The notes below the pieces were generated by a model, which saw nothing but the letters and a program-made list of their open reading frames with translations, did not search any database and had not been told where the DNA came from. From assembly GCA_033060915.1 (NCBI GenBank), contig CM065388.1:22184001-22248000 (forward strand): a stretch of DNA of 64,000 nucleotides, read 5' to 3'. A program made the translations under genes and the position numbers. Positions 1-10,248 of this stretch are shown here, piece by piece; the stretch's first letter is position 1; every line of letters starts with the position of its first letter. The DNA is from Euryodendron excelsum. Taxonomy: Eukaryota; Streptophyta; Magnoliopsida; Ericales; Pentaphylacaceae.

Positions 1-116
1 TTTGACAATAGATAGCACATTAGACAAGAGATGGCACTAAATCCTACTATGAATTGCCGGTAGAAACCAACATGCCCAAGGAAAGATCGAATGTCTTTCA
101 CAATTCTAGGAGTAGG
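1..116 (-). pseudogene. Athila-like gypsy reverse-transcriptase fragment, unit I
   Basis: Read on the minus strand this gives the RT thumb motif VKDIRSFLGHVGFYRQF followed by IVGF, typical of plant Ty3/gypsy pol. It aligns base for base with 32,359-32,474 and 56,412-56,527, and so marks the start of unit I of the tandem amplification. The frame then ends at a deletion: after 116 the sequence jumps to the gag leader with a short filler at 117-130. What is seen is the motif and the alignment; the Athila assignment comes from the fuller copy at 31,019-36,058. Non-functional. Confidence 0.85.
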
Positions 117-130
117 TAGAAACCAGCATG

Positions 131-245
131 ACCTTGGTGAACTAACTGAATGTTCAGAACAGGAGTCCTAAATGGGGAAAAAGTCTGGAAGATGGGAGAA
201 ATATCACTAGAAGAGTCAACGCTCACCAATCGTCTATACACATCC
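131..245 (-). pseudogene. gypsy gag N-terminal/leader fragment, unit I
   Basis: Matches 35,943-36,058 almost exactly. The minus-strand frame includes RRLVSVDSSSDISPIF and then SPFRTPV. It is the 5' edge of the gypsy gag region, fused to RT by an internal deletion of ~3.5 kb, and is interrupted at 246 by LTR A. The last five bases, CATCC (241-245), are the left target-site duplication of LTR A. Confidence 0.75.
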
Positions 246-1804
246 AGAATACACCCCATTTTTGCCTGTTTGGCAATCTCCAGCCCATCCAAACTTGTAT
301 TCAAGTCAATATGGACGTATTCCAATCTAAATCAACTTTCCAAGTCTAATCCTGTCAATCAATCGCTTGGGCCCAAATAGAGGCAAAATGACCAAAATGC
401 CTTTGGAGGCATTGTCTGGTCCAATTCCAATAGGCCTGTCTTTTAAAGACGGTAAGTCTCGTTTCCAATTCCATTTCAAATTCTAATTCCAATTAAATCT
501 GACACACCTTTCGAGAAAGTTAATTCCCCAAGGTGGTAAGTCTATCCAGTCCGGCACGTTTTTGAGTGAACTCTTCGGCACGGTAAGTCCCTTTAAACCT
601 GTCGACCGGGACGAGACCCCAAGTCCCCGAGATGGTAGAACAGTCTACTTTTGGCGCTTGCTAGCCTGCCAATGCAGAAGTGTCCGTTTTGGCACGCCTT
701 TCGAGAAAGTTAATTCCTCAAGCGCTAAATCCATCTAGCAGCTTCCCAAGATCAGACAGTCTCAGGAATGATCGTGAACCATCAGAGAAGTGGAAGTACG
801 TAAACATCGCAACCTTCATAGTAGCGAAAGTACTTGTAAACAGGTCGATATAGAGAATTGCCAACAAACCCTTGTATCATGGGACCACCGTCAGAGTGGA
901 AGAAACACTCAAAACTTAGGTCAACATCGGTGTCTGCTAGCTCACTTCGGTGAAAAATGACCAAACTGCCCCTAGGGCCATTTTCGGCACGTTTCTAAAA
1001 AAAGTATCTAAGTCCTCAGAACGGTTAGTCCACCTTTTCAAGATTGTCTTAAAGGCAATTCGGCATGATTATGTGTCTTCTAGTCAGTTTCGGGCCAACT
1101 CTGAGACTTTCCGGTCAGGATGACCATTTTGCCCTTAGGCATTCGAACACCCCGGGAACCACACCGGCTCCGGGTATCAAACCAGTAACCTCCCGAGAAT
1201 GCTTTTTATAGTATTCTCGACCTTCCATTATCTTTCCGGATCATTCCGAGTCAATTCCATCAAACCCGATACAAAATAACTGTTTTGCCCCTAGTAGGCC
1301 GATTTCCTTTTCTAACCACACCAACTCTGAATATCAAACCGGTAACCATTGGCAACATTCTAAATAATGTTTCCAAATCTCAAGTCTTCTTTTGGGCTAT
1401 TCTGAGTCCATCCCGGCAACTTTCCAGCCCGATTGACCGTTTTGCCCCTATTGGCCCGGTCAACCCTTCCAACACATCTTGTCAACATTTTTCAAGTCTA
1501 CTACCTTTGGGACCCTATTCTAATGGTTTTTGTTCCTTTTCAGCCTTCTGGGTCATTCCCGGCCCCTTCAAATTATTCCAGGACCTTCCAGAGTCACTCC
1601 TAGTGAAGTAAGGCTAAAAATTGCATGGTAATCACTAGTACAAGCGCCCAAATCTTCTGAAGATACGTTGCTTGCCGAACTTAAAACTTTCCTAAGTGGC
1701 TGGTGCCATTACAAGCCAAATTTTGGCTTGGCACCACTCCTAATGGCACTAGAAGGATTTTTGGCCTAGCGCCACTATAACAGGCACTAAGTCATTATGC
1801 TCTC

Positions 1805-1812
1805 TATAAATA
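1805..1812 (+). promoter_or_regulatory. TATA box of LTR A
   Basis: TATAAATA within CTCTATAAATACAGAGCC. The same box is present in all seven other LTR copies that reach this region. Transcription would start about 30 bp downstream, giving a U3 of ~1.59 kb and an R/U5 of ~3.2 kb. Confidence 0.75.
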
Positions 1813-2399
1813 CAGAGCCTCTTCCAACGTGAAAGGAGTCTGCAAATTCAGTCTAAAAACCATACTCTTCAATATACAGAGCTCATAGGCTCCCTAGACC
1901 CTAGTTTTCTTTACATTTTCCCAACCCTAGCCTTCATACACAAACCCTAGTGCCTCTACACTCCCATACACTCACATATACTCATATACACTCATACACT
2001 AGCCTCCAAAGCCTCCATTAAAGACTTGAAGTGTTGTAACCCGAAGCTCCTAAAGATCAAGACAAGCCCTTAAAGACTGAAGCAAAGCGAAGCGAGGACC
2101 GAAGACTACGTGGGTTCGGCCCCTTTGATTTTGGAAAGTCTCTCCTCGCTCTTCTTTCTCCGAACTCACTTGGGTTTTCTTCTATTTTAATCCCCCATCT
2201 TCGTCCCCCCCTTTCTTGCATGCTTGAAACAAGGGACTTCCCGATCCATGAGTAGGATTAGGCTATTGGAGGTCACCGTGTCGGGGGCTTTCTCTTAGTC
2301 TAACCGGAGACTACGTGGGTTCGACCCTCTTGATTATGTAGTGAAGCCTTAATCTTGTATGTTCACGACCCCAACTTTCATTGTGCATATCATGACTTT

Positions 2400-4500
2400 G
2401 CATCTCTCCAACATTCGTTTTTAAACTTGTTTTCAAAACTTGCATCAAAATCTTTTTTTTCAAAACTTGTTTTCAAAATCACAATCCTAAGGTAAATTTA
2501 GCATTTCCATGGTTAGGATTGCTTTAGAAAAGTGTTAAATTTAAAGTGACCATTGTGGTCCATATTTTCAAATATTTGTTGTTTTCAAAACCACTATCTT
2601 AAAGTGGTTCTAGCTTTCTTATGGTTAGAATTGTTTTAGGAAAGTGAGATATTTTTATAGACTTTCCAAAAACTTTCTTTTTAAAAGTCTCTCTTTCTAA
2701 AAAACATCTTTTCCAACTTACTTTCTAAAAACTCCCTCCAATCTCCTTTTCAAAATTCCTTTCCAAAATTGTTTTCAAAAACTCCCTTCAAAAATCTATT
2801 TTCTAAAACTTCTTTTTAAACTCCTTTCCAAAACGCTCTCTTCGAAATTCACTTTCTAAAAACGCTCCCTAGGTCTCATTCCTAGAAAAACTCTTTCCAA
2901 AACCTCTCTTTTCAAAATTCGATTTCCAAAAAGTCCTTCCTACAATTTCCTTCCAAAAACTCACTTTTCAAAAATTTCTTTTCTTCGAGCCTAAGTCAAG
3001 CCCTAGAGCTAACGATTAGGAAATCCTAATTTTCTTTCCTAAAACATAATTTTCAATCATGCTTTGAAACCTAGGTTTCCAAAATATCCTTTTTTATATC
3101 CAAATCCTAAATTTCCAAAACCTATTTTCTACATTAAAACTATAGTCTTCCAAATCTAGGGTTTCTAAAACTTCCCCTTCCCATTCCATGTCAAATCCTA
3201 TCTTCTCTTTAGGAAACCAAATCCAATCTCCTCATTTAGGAAGCTAGATTCAATCCTCTGTTTTTGGAAATAAAATCAAAACACCTCTTTTAGAAACAAA
3301 ATCCAATCCTTTAATTTAGGAAATAGGAATCTCAATCCTTCCAAACCCAAATCTTTCCTAATTCAAATTTTTCCTAATCTCATACTTTCCTAGATCTTAA
3401 GTTTCCAAAACCTAAACTTTTAAATCTTTCCTTAAACTTTAAGCTTCCAAATCTTTCTTAAACCAACCCTTTCCTAATTCCATACCTTTCCAAATTCAAA
3501 TCTTCAAATCTTTCTTAAACTAAAACATTTCCTAATTTCAAAAATTTCTAAAACTCAAACTGTGGATCTTTCTAAAATTCTAAACTTTCCTAAACTTCAA
3601 ATCTTTTCAAATCTAAAATTTTCTAAATTCAAAACTTTCTTACTTTTAAAAATTCCATATTTCAAAACATTCCAAATTCAAAACTTTCCAATTTCAATAC
3701 TTTCTTAAAATGAAATCTTTCTTATTTCAAAACCTTCCCTATTTTTGAAACTTTCCTAATTTGAAACTTTTCCTAAAACGAAACTTTCCTCAAATGAGAC
3801 TTTCCTATTTTGAAACTTTCCTAATTCGAACATTTCCTAAATTCAATCTTTCCCTAAGCTTCCAAGTCCAATATTCGAGTCAAATCTTTTCTAAAACACT
3901 TCTAAGTCAAGTCAAATCTTTTTTAAATTTCAAGTCTTTCCTAAGTTCCATCTTTCCTAAGTCTAGGTTTCCTAAAATCAAGCTTTCCAAAACTAATCTT
4001 TTCAAATCTTACAATCAAAGATCAAAGTTCAATCCTTTCAATTCCAAATTCCAATTTCCAATCCTCTATTCTAAGTTCAAATCAAATTCTTTTTCAAATC
4101 TTCTGTTCTAAGCTCAAATCAAAACCTTCTATTTTCTATCGAACTCTTATCCGAACTACGATTGACCTGATTCCTCAAAAAATGATACGTAGGCAACCCT
4201 CACGAGTGCGGTCATAACTTTTTTTTTTTCAAATCTCCAATTCCATAATCTTCTTCAAGTTTCCAATTTCCTAATCTCTTCCAAGCTTCCAATTCTATGA
4301 TCTATTTCAAATTTCTATTTCCAAATCTCTATTTCCCATCTCTGAAACTTTCTTAAAAAATCAAATCTATCTTTTCAAATCTCTTTTCAGATCAAATCAA
4401 GTTCCTTTCAAATCTATTTCTAAATCTATTTTCCAACTCTCTTTTTCTTACACTTGCATATCATGTATCATATAAATTTCTTTTAAAAATTCTTTTTAAA
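2400..4500 (+). repeat. G-depleted degenerate decamer tract in R/U5 of LTR A
   Basis: About 2.1 kb built from drifting versions of CTTTCCAAAA and CTTTCCTAAA, with very few G on the plus (sense) strand. The equivalents are 38,270-40,290 (B), 17,850-19,620 (D) and 47,400-49,020 (E); C, F1, F2 and G carry it reversed. Apparent open frames inside it encode only Phe/Ser/Lys/Asn-rich low-complexity peptide. Confidence 0.85.
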
Positions 4501-5004
4501 AGTGGATAGTTTGGACATTTGTTAATGGAAGACTCTAATAAGTGAATTTAGGGTGAATAGACATGTAAGTACCGTAATGGCGGGGTAGGGTGATGGCTTA
4601 GTGCGTTTTCCCTACACGTAACTAATCTCCGAACTTAGGATCATTGTTTTCAAAGACCAAAATGGAGTTTATTTTCAAAAAAAGGCTTAAAAGTTTTCCA
4701 AAGGTTGCCAAACAACCTATTTTCTTAAAAACCCTCTCTTGAGGAAGTATTTTTAAAAATTGTTTTTAGAAACCTTAAGTGTGGTCTTTGGATTGTGTTA
4801 GTTTTTAGATGACCTAACTCACCTTAATCAAGTTAGGTGGCGACTCCAACTTGTCTTTCAAAAGCCCTTTATTCAAATCTATTTTCAATTCAAACTTAAT
4901 CGGACTCATTCTTCTAGGAAGATGAGTTCTAACGAGAGAGCACGGTGTTTTTTTTGCTTTTGTGTGTTTTCCTCGCGTGCAAAAAATTTGCGTGCGACAC
5001 ATCC

Positions 5005-5837
5005 CTAATAAAGTTTTTCATGAAAGTGTACGTATCATATGAAGACATAAATTAACCCTTCCCAAAACATCAATACGAAAAAAGCACTAAAAAGAGAATA
5101 AAAAGAGAAAAAAGAAAATACCCGTACACAAAAACAACAAACAAAAATAATGTTAAACAGATTAGTAACAACGTTATGGTAATCTTAGTGAATGGCGCCA
5201 ACCTAAATAGGCAGTGAATCAGTTCCAAATAAGGTTATCCAATATAATCAAATAAAAAAATAATATCTATATATATAAAGCTATATGGTCACCATATCGA
5301 GTGGCCCCAACCTAAATAAGCAGTGAATCAACTTGAAAGGTAAACCACAAAGAAAAAGAAAAAGATCTGAAATAAAGTGCAGAAAATAAAATGTTAGAAT
5401 GGTAACCAATATTGGTTATCCACTAAATAAAAGAAAATGTTAAATAGTTAATAAGTTAAATGAGTTAGATGGGTTAGATGAAAAATAAAAACAGAAAATA
5501 TGATAATCATCTTGACTGGCTTCGTCCAACAATACGTAAGTATGTCAACCAAAGAGTTAAACCACAAAATAAAAATAAAAAAGGAAAAGAACTAAATACA
5601 AGTTAGCAAGAACGAAGCAATAAATGACCATGGACCACTAATCAGTTGTCATACACCTTCCAATTCCTTCGTTAAGGTAGGGAATCAATTAATTATCCTT
5701 AAATCTGCAAAGGTTTTTTTTTTTTTCAATTTTGAATTTTTATTTTTTTAGTATAATTTTTTAATTTATTTTTATTTTTCAAATTTTTTATTTTTCTTGC
5801 ATGATTTTATCAAAGCTGTTCTCAAGCAACGGCGCCA
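5005..5837 (-). mobile_element. Athila-like gypsy 5' leader, unit I
   Basis: AT-rich, non-coding, continuous with the sequence to the right of LTR B (40,826-40,940), so it is the leader of the minus-strand gypsy element in which A and B landed. It ends at a primer-binding site at 5,826-5,837. Two imperfect direct repeats of CCAACCTAAATAGGCAGTG lie near 5,193 and 5,306. No credible ORF. Confidence 0.65.
5826..5837 (-). promoter_or_regulatory. Gypsy primer-binding site
   Basis: On the minus strand this reads TGGCGCCGTTGC, the PBS common to plant Athila-type Ty3/gypsy elements. Minus-strand polarity agrees with the gag and pol orientation at 31-36 kb. Confidence 0.7.
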
Positions 5838-5905
5838 AAATACTTGATTGCGTCCAGGATATAGCAATCTATTAACACGCAATTGCGTTCTCCCTTCTCT
5901 TTTGT

Positions 5906-5940
<35 letters not shown>

Positions 5941-7004
5941 CCCACTCTCTTCCTCTCCTCGCCCAACCACCTCTATTGCCCACCCAACCACAACCCCACC
6001 TCCTTAACCCCTAGAGGCTCCACCCACCCTGACTACATTCAAGATATGACAATCTAATAATACCCAAGTGCAGGTGCGGTGAAGCAGTAAATAAAATTCA
6101 ATAAGACCGGAGTCAATTCACAGGCAACAGTTATCAAAACATGCAAAGTCAAGGGCTAAAATTTATCCACGGTAATGGATTAGATACCGACTAAGCCATG
6201 GTAGACATTGTAGTATTACAAAGGTTTCAGTTGAAACCTAAGCCAACCTGTTTGAATTTTACCTCAAAAAGTACCGATGAGAATTGGACAATTACTGCAG
6301 AAAATGGTAACCAAAGCAAAATAGTTTAATTTGTGAGGATTAATGGTTGTAGAACGAGACTTTAATTAAATTAAATAAATTAGTCTTGAATCTAACTGAT
6401 CCGATCACCTCATTCATCCAAAATTTCAACAGTGGCTTTATAACTCAAATCATTGGCTTCATCTTGAGCCTTTGATTCGGAAGATTAAGCTATTAGAATA
6501 AAAATTAAATAATAATTAAATCTAAAATAATAAAATTAAAGCCATAAACTCATACCATCGATTTGTGTAATAATTACACCAAACTAAGTTTTTTGCATAG
6601 AAATTACCAAACTTAGCCAAGAATCTAAGTTTTCTTAAAAATCTAGAATTTAATTACTAAGAATTAAAAGATTTTAAAGATAAAACAATGAAAACTCAAT
6701 TATTTTCGTTGATATTCCAAGATCCTCAGATTATCTTCACAATTGGCTCTAAGAATAAAACTAGCTACTCATAGTATTGGGAAAAAAAAGACAATGCTTG
6801 AAAAATAAATTCATAGATAAAAAGATTTATTACAGCAAAATAACGGCAAAGAGAAGACTAGAAGGAAAAATTAATTTAGTGAAAAGCTGCTAACAAACTA
6901 ATTGAAAATCTAACCATAAGAAAGGAAACAATTGAATGGAGCTCTCTTGCTTCTTCCCTCAAGCACTCTTCCCTTCTTGAAACTCTTTACTGAATGAAGT
7001 CTTT
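5838..7004. other. Gypsy leader/LTR-like relic, unassigned
   Basis: AT-rich DNA between the gypsy PBS and the copia element. Two diverged copies of one leader motif occur: around 5,847-5,885 (ATTGCGTCCAGGATATAGCA) and around 6,032-6,072 (CATTCAAGATATGACAATCT). The second is followed by text resembling plant gypsy leaders (AATAAGACCGGAGTCAATTC). From 6,100 to 7,004 I see no coding frame and cannot place it in a family. The stretch is absent from unit II. Confidence 0.4.
5907..5937. repeat. (CT)15 microsatellite
   Basis: Uninterrupted CT dinucleotides. Peptides rich in Ser/Leu or Arg/Glu read across it on either strand are translation artefacts. Confidence 0.97.
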
Positions 7005-8374
7005 TGTTAGGAAAATTAGCTCATTTTGTGCTATGTAAATTGAAAGCTAAAATCCCTTTTGGTTTTGTGTGAGTCTTAAGTGTATTGATCACATTATAAT
7101 GACCTTAGATGTTAGGATTTTGCCTTCATAAAGCCTCAAGGGAAAAATCAACAACAGCTAAACGAATTTTGAGAAGATGGGAATCTGCCTCTAGCAATCA
7201 GTTCTCTTCTAGCTGGTTTTTAGCCATGATATGGTTCAACTTTAAAGAGACTCATTAAAGGAAAAGTTGTAGATCTTCGAGTCTTCTTTCCAAAGAACTT
7301 TGAATCTCATCAATCCAAAATCTGAGTAAAACGTTATAGCTACAATACTAAAGACTGCATCATGGACTCCACCATGGCACACTTGAACCGTGTCGTGGCA
7401 CACCCACCTCAGCAAACATATTCAACAGGCAGTGACATGTGCCCTTAAGTACACCAAATTGCCCCATGGCATAGTGGGACAGTTTTTTGGCTTTGAATAT
7501 GCTTTCCAGCCTGGCACTAAAAAGCTAAAAAGTAGCTTTAGCCCATTAAGGAACATGTGAGAACATGTGGGAGGAATCTTAGCTAGTATGGACTCAACAA
7601 GAAACATTATTTATAAGCATGTATCACATATACATCTTGTCCACACATTTGTGCACATGGGAATCCACTTGCTTGTACACTTGTGCACATAAGGATCGAA
7701 CTTGCCCATACACTTGTGCACATGGGGATCAAAGGAAGAGAGATTCTAGGGGTTTCTTCTTCAGCCAACAAAGGTTGTAGCAGCTGCCATAATGTATATA
7801 TATATAGAAGAGATTCAAGTGGGTTGTAAGAAAGTATAAAGAGAGAATAGATTCAAGTATTTTTTGTGTGCACTCTCCCACTCAGAGTTGTCTACTTCAT
7901 ATGTTAAGATCCTAAATGCTCTGAGAGGACTCTCCATCATACTTTCCTTTGTACCATCAAAGAGAATAGAGTAGCTTGTGATGATTCAAGTTGCTAGATC
8001 AAAGAGCTTCATCATGGACTCGGTAGAGAATCAAGTGCTGGAACGAGTTCGTGGATTTGGATGGTGTACAAGCTCTAAGGTTCAATACTAATTGTGGATT
8101 CAATGGTGTGAAAGGGTTGTAAGGCATTCTTGTACTTTATTCCTTATATAGTGCTTGATTGGAGCTAGACTAGGTCCTATGATTTTCTCCCATAAGGGTT
8201 TCCACACTAAAAATCTTGTGTGTTAATGGTTGTGTGTTTTGATTTCTGTTTATGGTTTACTTTAGATTAATCATTGCTAACATTTGCTTAAAAGTTTAGT
8301 AGAGACCTATTCACCCCCCTCTAGGTCCTTTTTAGGATATAAATCCATATTACCAAGAACACTTGGCCTTTTCA
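7005..8374 (+). repeat. 5' LTR of the copia gag-only element
   Basis: 1,370 bp, TGTTAGG...TTTTCA. It is collinear with 11,579-13,018 but about 70 bp shorter, mainly because it has three rather than five copies of a 32-bp repeat (7,635-7,731). A TATATATATATAG run near 7,795 is a candidate TATA box. Confidence 0.9.
7635..7731 (+). repeat. 32-bp tandem repeat, 3 copies, copia 5' LTR
   Basis: Imperfect repeats of CTTGCCCATACACTTGTGCA plus about 12 bases, each with a GTGCAC palindrome, located in U3 just upstream of the TATA-like run. Confidence 0.85.
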
Positions 8375-8376
8375 AT

Positions 8377-8388
8377 TGGTGTCAAAGC
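8377..8388 (+). promoter_or_regulatory. Copia primer-binding site
   Basis: TGGTGTCAAAGC, two mismatches from TGGTATCAGAGC (complement of initiator tRNA-Met), placed two bases after the 5' LTR as in Ty1/copia elements. Confidence 0.8.
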
Positions 8389-8456
8389 GGGACACTCTTA
8401 AAACCGTTTTCAAAACTATTTTTCTTAAGTGAGGTCCTGAAAGTGCTTCTAGTAAC

Positions 8457-9452
8457 ATGGATTTGCCTAAAGAAGGTAGTTCTATGCTTAGACCTCCATT
8501 ATTTGATGGTTCTAATTATCCTTATTGGAAAGCTAAGATACGCGCACTTTTTAAATCTCTTGATGAAAGAGTTTGACTAAGTGTTGTACAAGGATAGACT
8601 TCTCCAACCAAACTGTTTGAAAATATGATTATTTCCATACCTATGTCTGACTGGGATAAAACTGAGCTAGCATATTGTGGATGGAATAATAAGGCCATGA
8701 ATGCTATTTTGAATAGTGTATCTCTCGAATAATTTTTTAGGATTTCAAAATGAGAGATTACAGAAGAAGCTTGGGATATTTTAGAGGTCACTCATGAAGG
8801 TACTAGTGCTGTTAAAGTGTCAAAACTTTAAAGGTTGACCACAAATTTTGAAACTCTTCGAATGGAGGAAAATGAAACCTTTTATGCATTTTATATAAAA
8901 TTGAGTGACATAGTAACTTCACGATTTAATCTCGGTGAAAGGATTTCATATTCAAAAATTGTTAGAAAAATTTTGAGATCTTTTCCAGATCGGTTTCAAC
9001 CTAAATTTAGAGTCATAGAAGAAAACAAAGATGTTGATGCTCTTAAAGTTGAGGAGCTTATAGGTTCTCTTCAAACTTATGAAGCCAACCTAAAACAGGA
9101 CAAAAGGACTAACAAGAACATGGCTCTTCAGTCCATTAAGGGATACCATGAGAGTTCTAGTGAAGACGAACAAGATCTTGACCTAGCTAAGATGACCTTA
9201 TTTGTTGTAAAATTTAGAAAGTTTCTTCAAAGTAGGAAGAACAAGGCTTCCAAGTCTCAGCAAACCAAGAAAATTTAATGCTATGAATGTCAAGGTTGTG
9301 GTCACATTGCTCAAGAATGCCCAAACAAGAAAAAGAAAAAGAATAGGGTGATGGCTTCCACTTGGGATGACATTAGTTCTAAAGAATCTGAGGAATCTTC
9401 TTCTCCTAAACAAACTAATAATTTTATTTCATTTGCTTCATTTGTGCATAAA
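8457..9452 (+). pseudogene. Copia gag, N-terminal capsid region and first zinc knuckle
   Basis: Starting from ATG at 8,457 the frame gives PPLFDGSNYPYWKAKIRALF, the opening of the DUF4219/UBN2-type gag domain of plant copia elements. After several stops it continues as ETFYAFYIKLSDIV and VDALKVEELIGSLQTYE (8,835-9,278). One TAA later a CCHC knuckle is in frame: C-YE-C-QGCG-H-IAQE-C at about 9,279-9,320. At least two stops sit where family members have Trp (DERV-stop, QG-stop), consistent with TGG to TGA/TAG changes. Gag would form the virus-like particle; this copy cannot. The frame is lost by a shift near 9,450. Confidence 0.82.
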
Positions 9453-10248
9453 TCTTTTTAAATTATCTTCGTCCTCACATGTTTCTACTGATGATGTTAT
9501 AGAAACTAACAGTGAACATGAATGTAAGACAAGTTCAAATGGATATGAAAATGAGGATGATGGGATGCAACAAGTATATAAAGAAATGTATGATGAATGC
9601 ATAAAACTAAAAGAATATAAGTTGAAGGTGACTATTAGGTACAAAATCATTCAAAAGGAAAGAGACATGCTGAAGTAAGAAGTAGTTGAAGTCTCCACCA
9701 AATTGAATTAGTTTGAAATTGAATGGGAGACTCTTTCTAATAAGCTATGTGAAGCTAAAAAAGAGTTGCAGGAAAGTAGTGAATCCAAGACGAAATTAGA
9801 CGAAAATGTTTTATGCTTGGAAAAAGAGTTAGCTACTGTCAATGCAACTTTCAAACGCCAAGTAGAAGCAACTAAAAAGTTAGCGCATATGATTAACATT
9901 CAGAAGAGCTCATATGATAGAAGTGGCATAGGGCTTGGTGATGCACATTTCTCATCCAATACAATCAAGGAACCAAAATTTGTGCCTTCCCCAACCGTTG
10001 ATAAATTCAAGTCAACTTCAAATAAATTTTTTTTGAAAAATCAGCGATCCTCAAAGCATCAACCTCCAAAGTGCAAGGTAAGTCAACCAAGGGGAAATGA
10101 AATGCCCTATCAGGTAAATTATCAACCTTTTTCAGTACCTTTTGTACCTACATGTCATCATTGTGGAATTAGAAGACATATTAGGCCAAATTGCTTTAAA
10201 AGGTTCACTATTCCAAGGATGAAAGCTAAATCTGAACCTATGAATTAA
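9453..10248 (+). pseudogene. Copia gag, coiled-coil region and second zinc knuckle
   Basis: Three frame segments form one degraded reading: an acidic/charged stretch (about 9,466-9,678), a Lys/Glu-rich region with heptad-like spacing including KELATVNATFKRQVEATKKL (9,766-9,900), and a C-terminal knuckle C-HH-C-GIRR-H-IRPN-C at about 10,153-10,200. A second CHHCGxxxHIRPxC knuckle after a coiled coil is a recognisable arrangement in plant copia gag-type proteins. No integrase or protease follows; the frame ends with TAA at 10,246-10,248. Confidence 0.75.

Larger units (their letters stand above)
246..4999 (+). mobile_element. Giant solo LTR, copy A (4.75 kb)
   Basis: A complete long LTR in plus orientation. 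The right end is ...GCGACA; the left terminus has decayed from TGTAAGCACCCC to AGAATACACCCC. CATCC flanks both sides (241-245 and 5,000-5,004), a 5-bp target duplication. It has no terminal direct repeats and no gag or pol, so I read it as a solo LTR. Order inside: U3 with hairpin/GGTAAGTCC cassettes (451, 535, 582), three ~156-bp repeats anchored at GCCCCTAG (1,131, 1,287, 1,444), a GGCGCC-rich block, the TATA box at 1,805, a C-run near 2,213, a G-poor tract (about 2,400-4,500), then TACGTAGGCAACC, GGTGATGGCTTAGTGCG and GGTGGCGACTCC near the 3' end. The insertion is shared with copy B, so it predates the amplification. A Tat/Ogre lineage is an inference from the 3' motifs. Confidence 0.88.

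Noticed and set aside
451..590. GGTAAGTCC repeats as real splice donors of a spliced gene
   Set aside because: They lie upstream of the LTR TATA box, have no matching exon frames, and occur in repeated cassettes. Kept only as a structural finding.
3761..4111. 116-codon frame rich in Phe, Ser, Lys and Asn, with a similar one at 39,615-39,932
   Set aside because: It lies in the G-depleted decamer tract of the long LTRs. Composition is set by the repeat, no domain is visible, and frames in this tract occur on both strands and in every copy at different places.
5772..6057. Arg/Glu-rich and Ser/Leu-rich peptides
   Set aside because: Created by the (CT)15 microsatellite.
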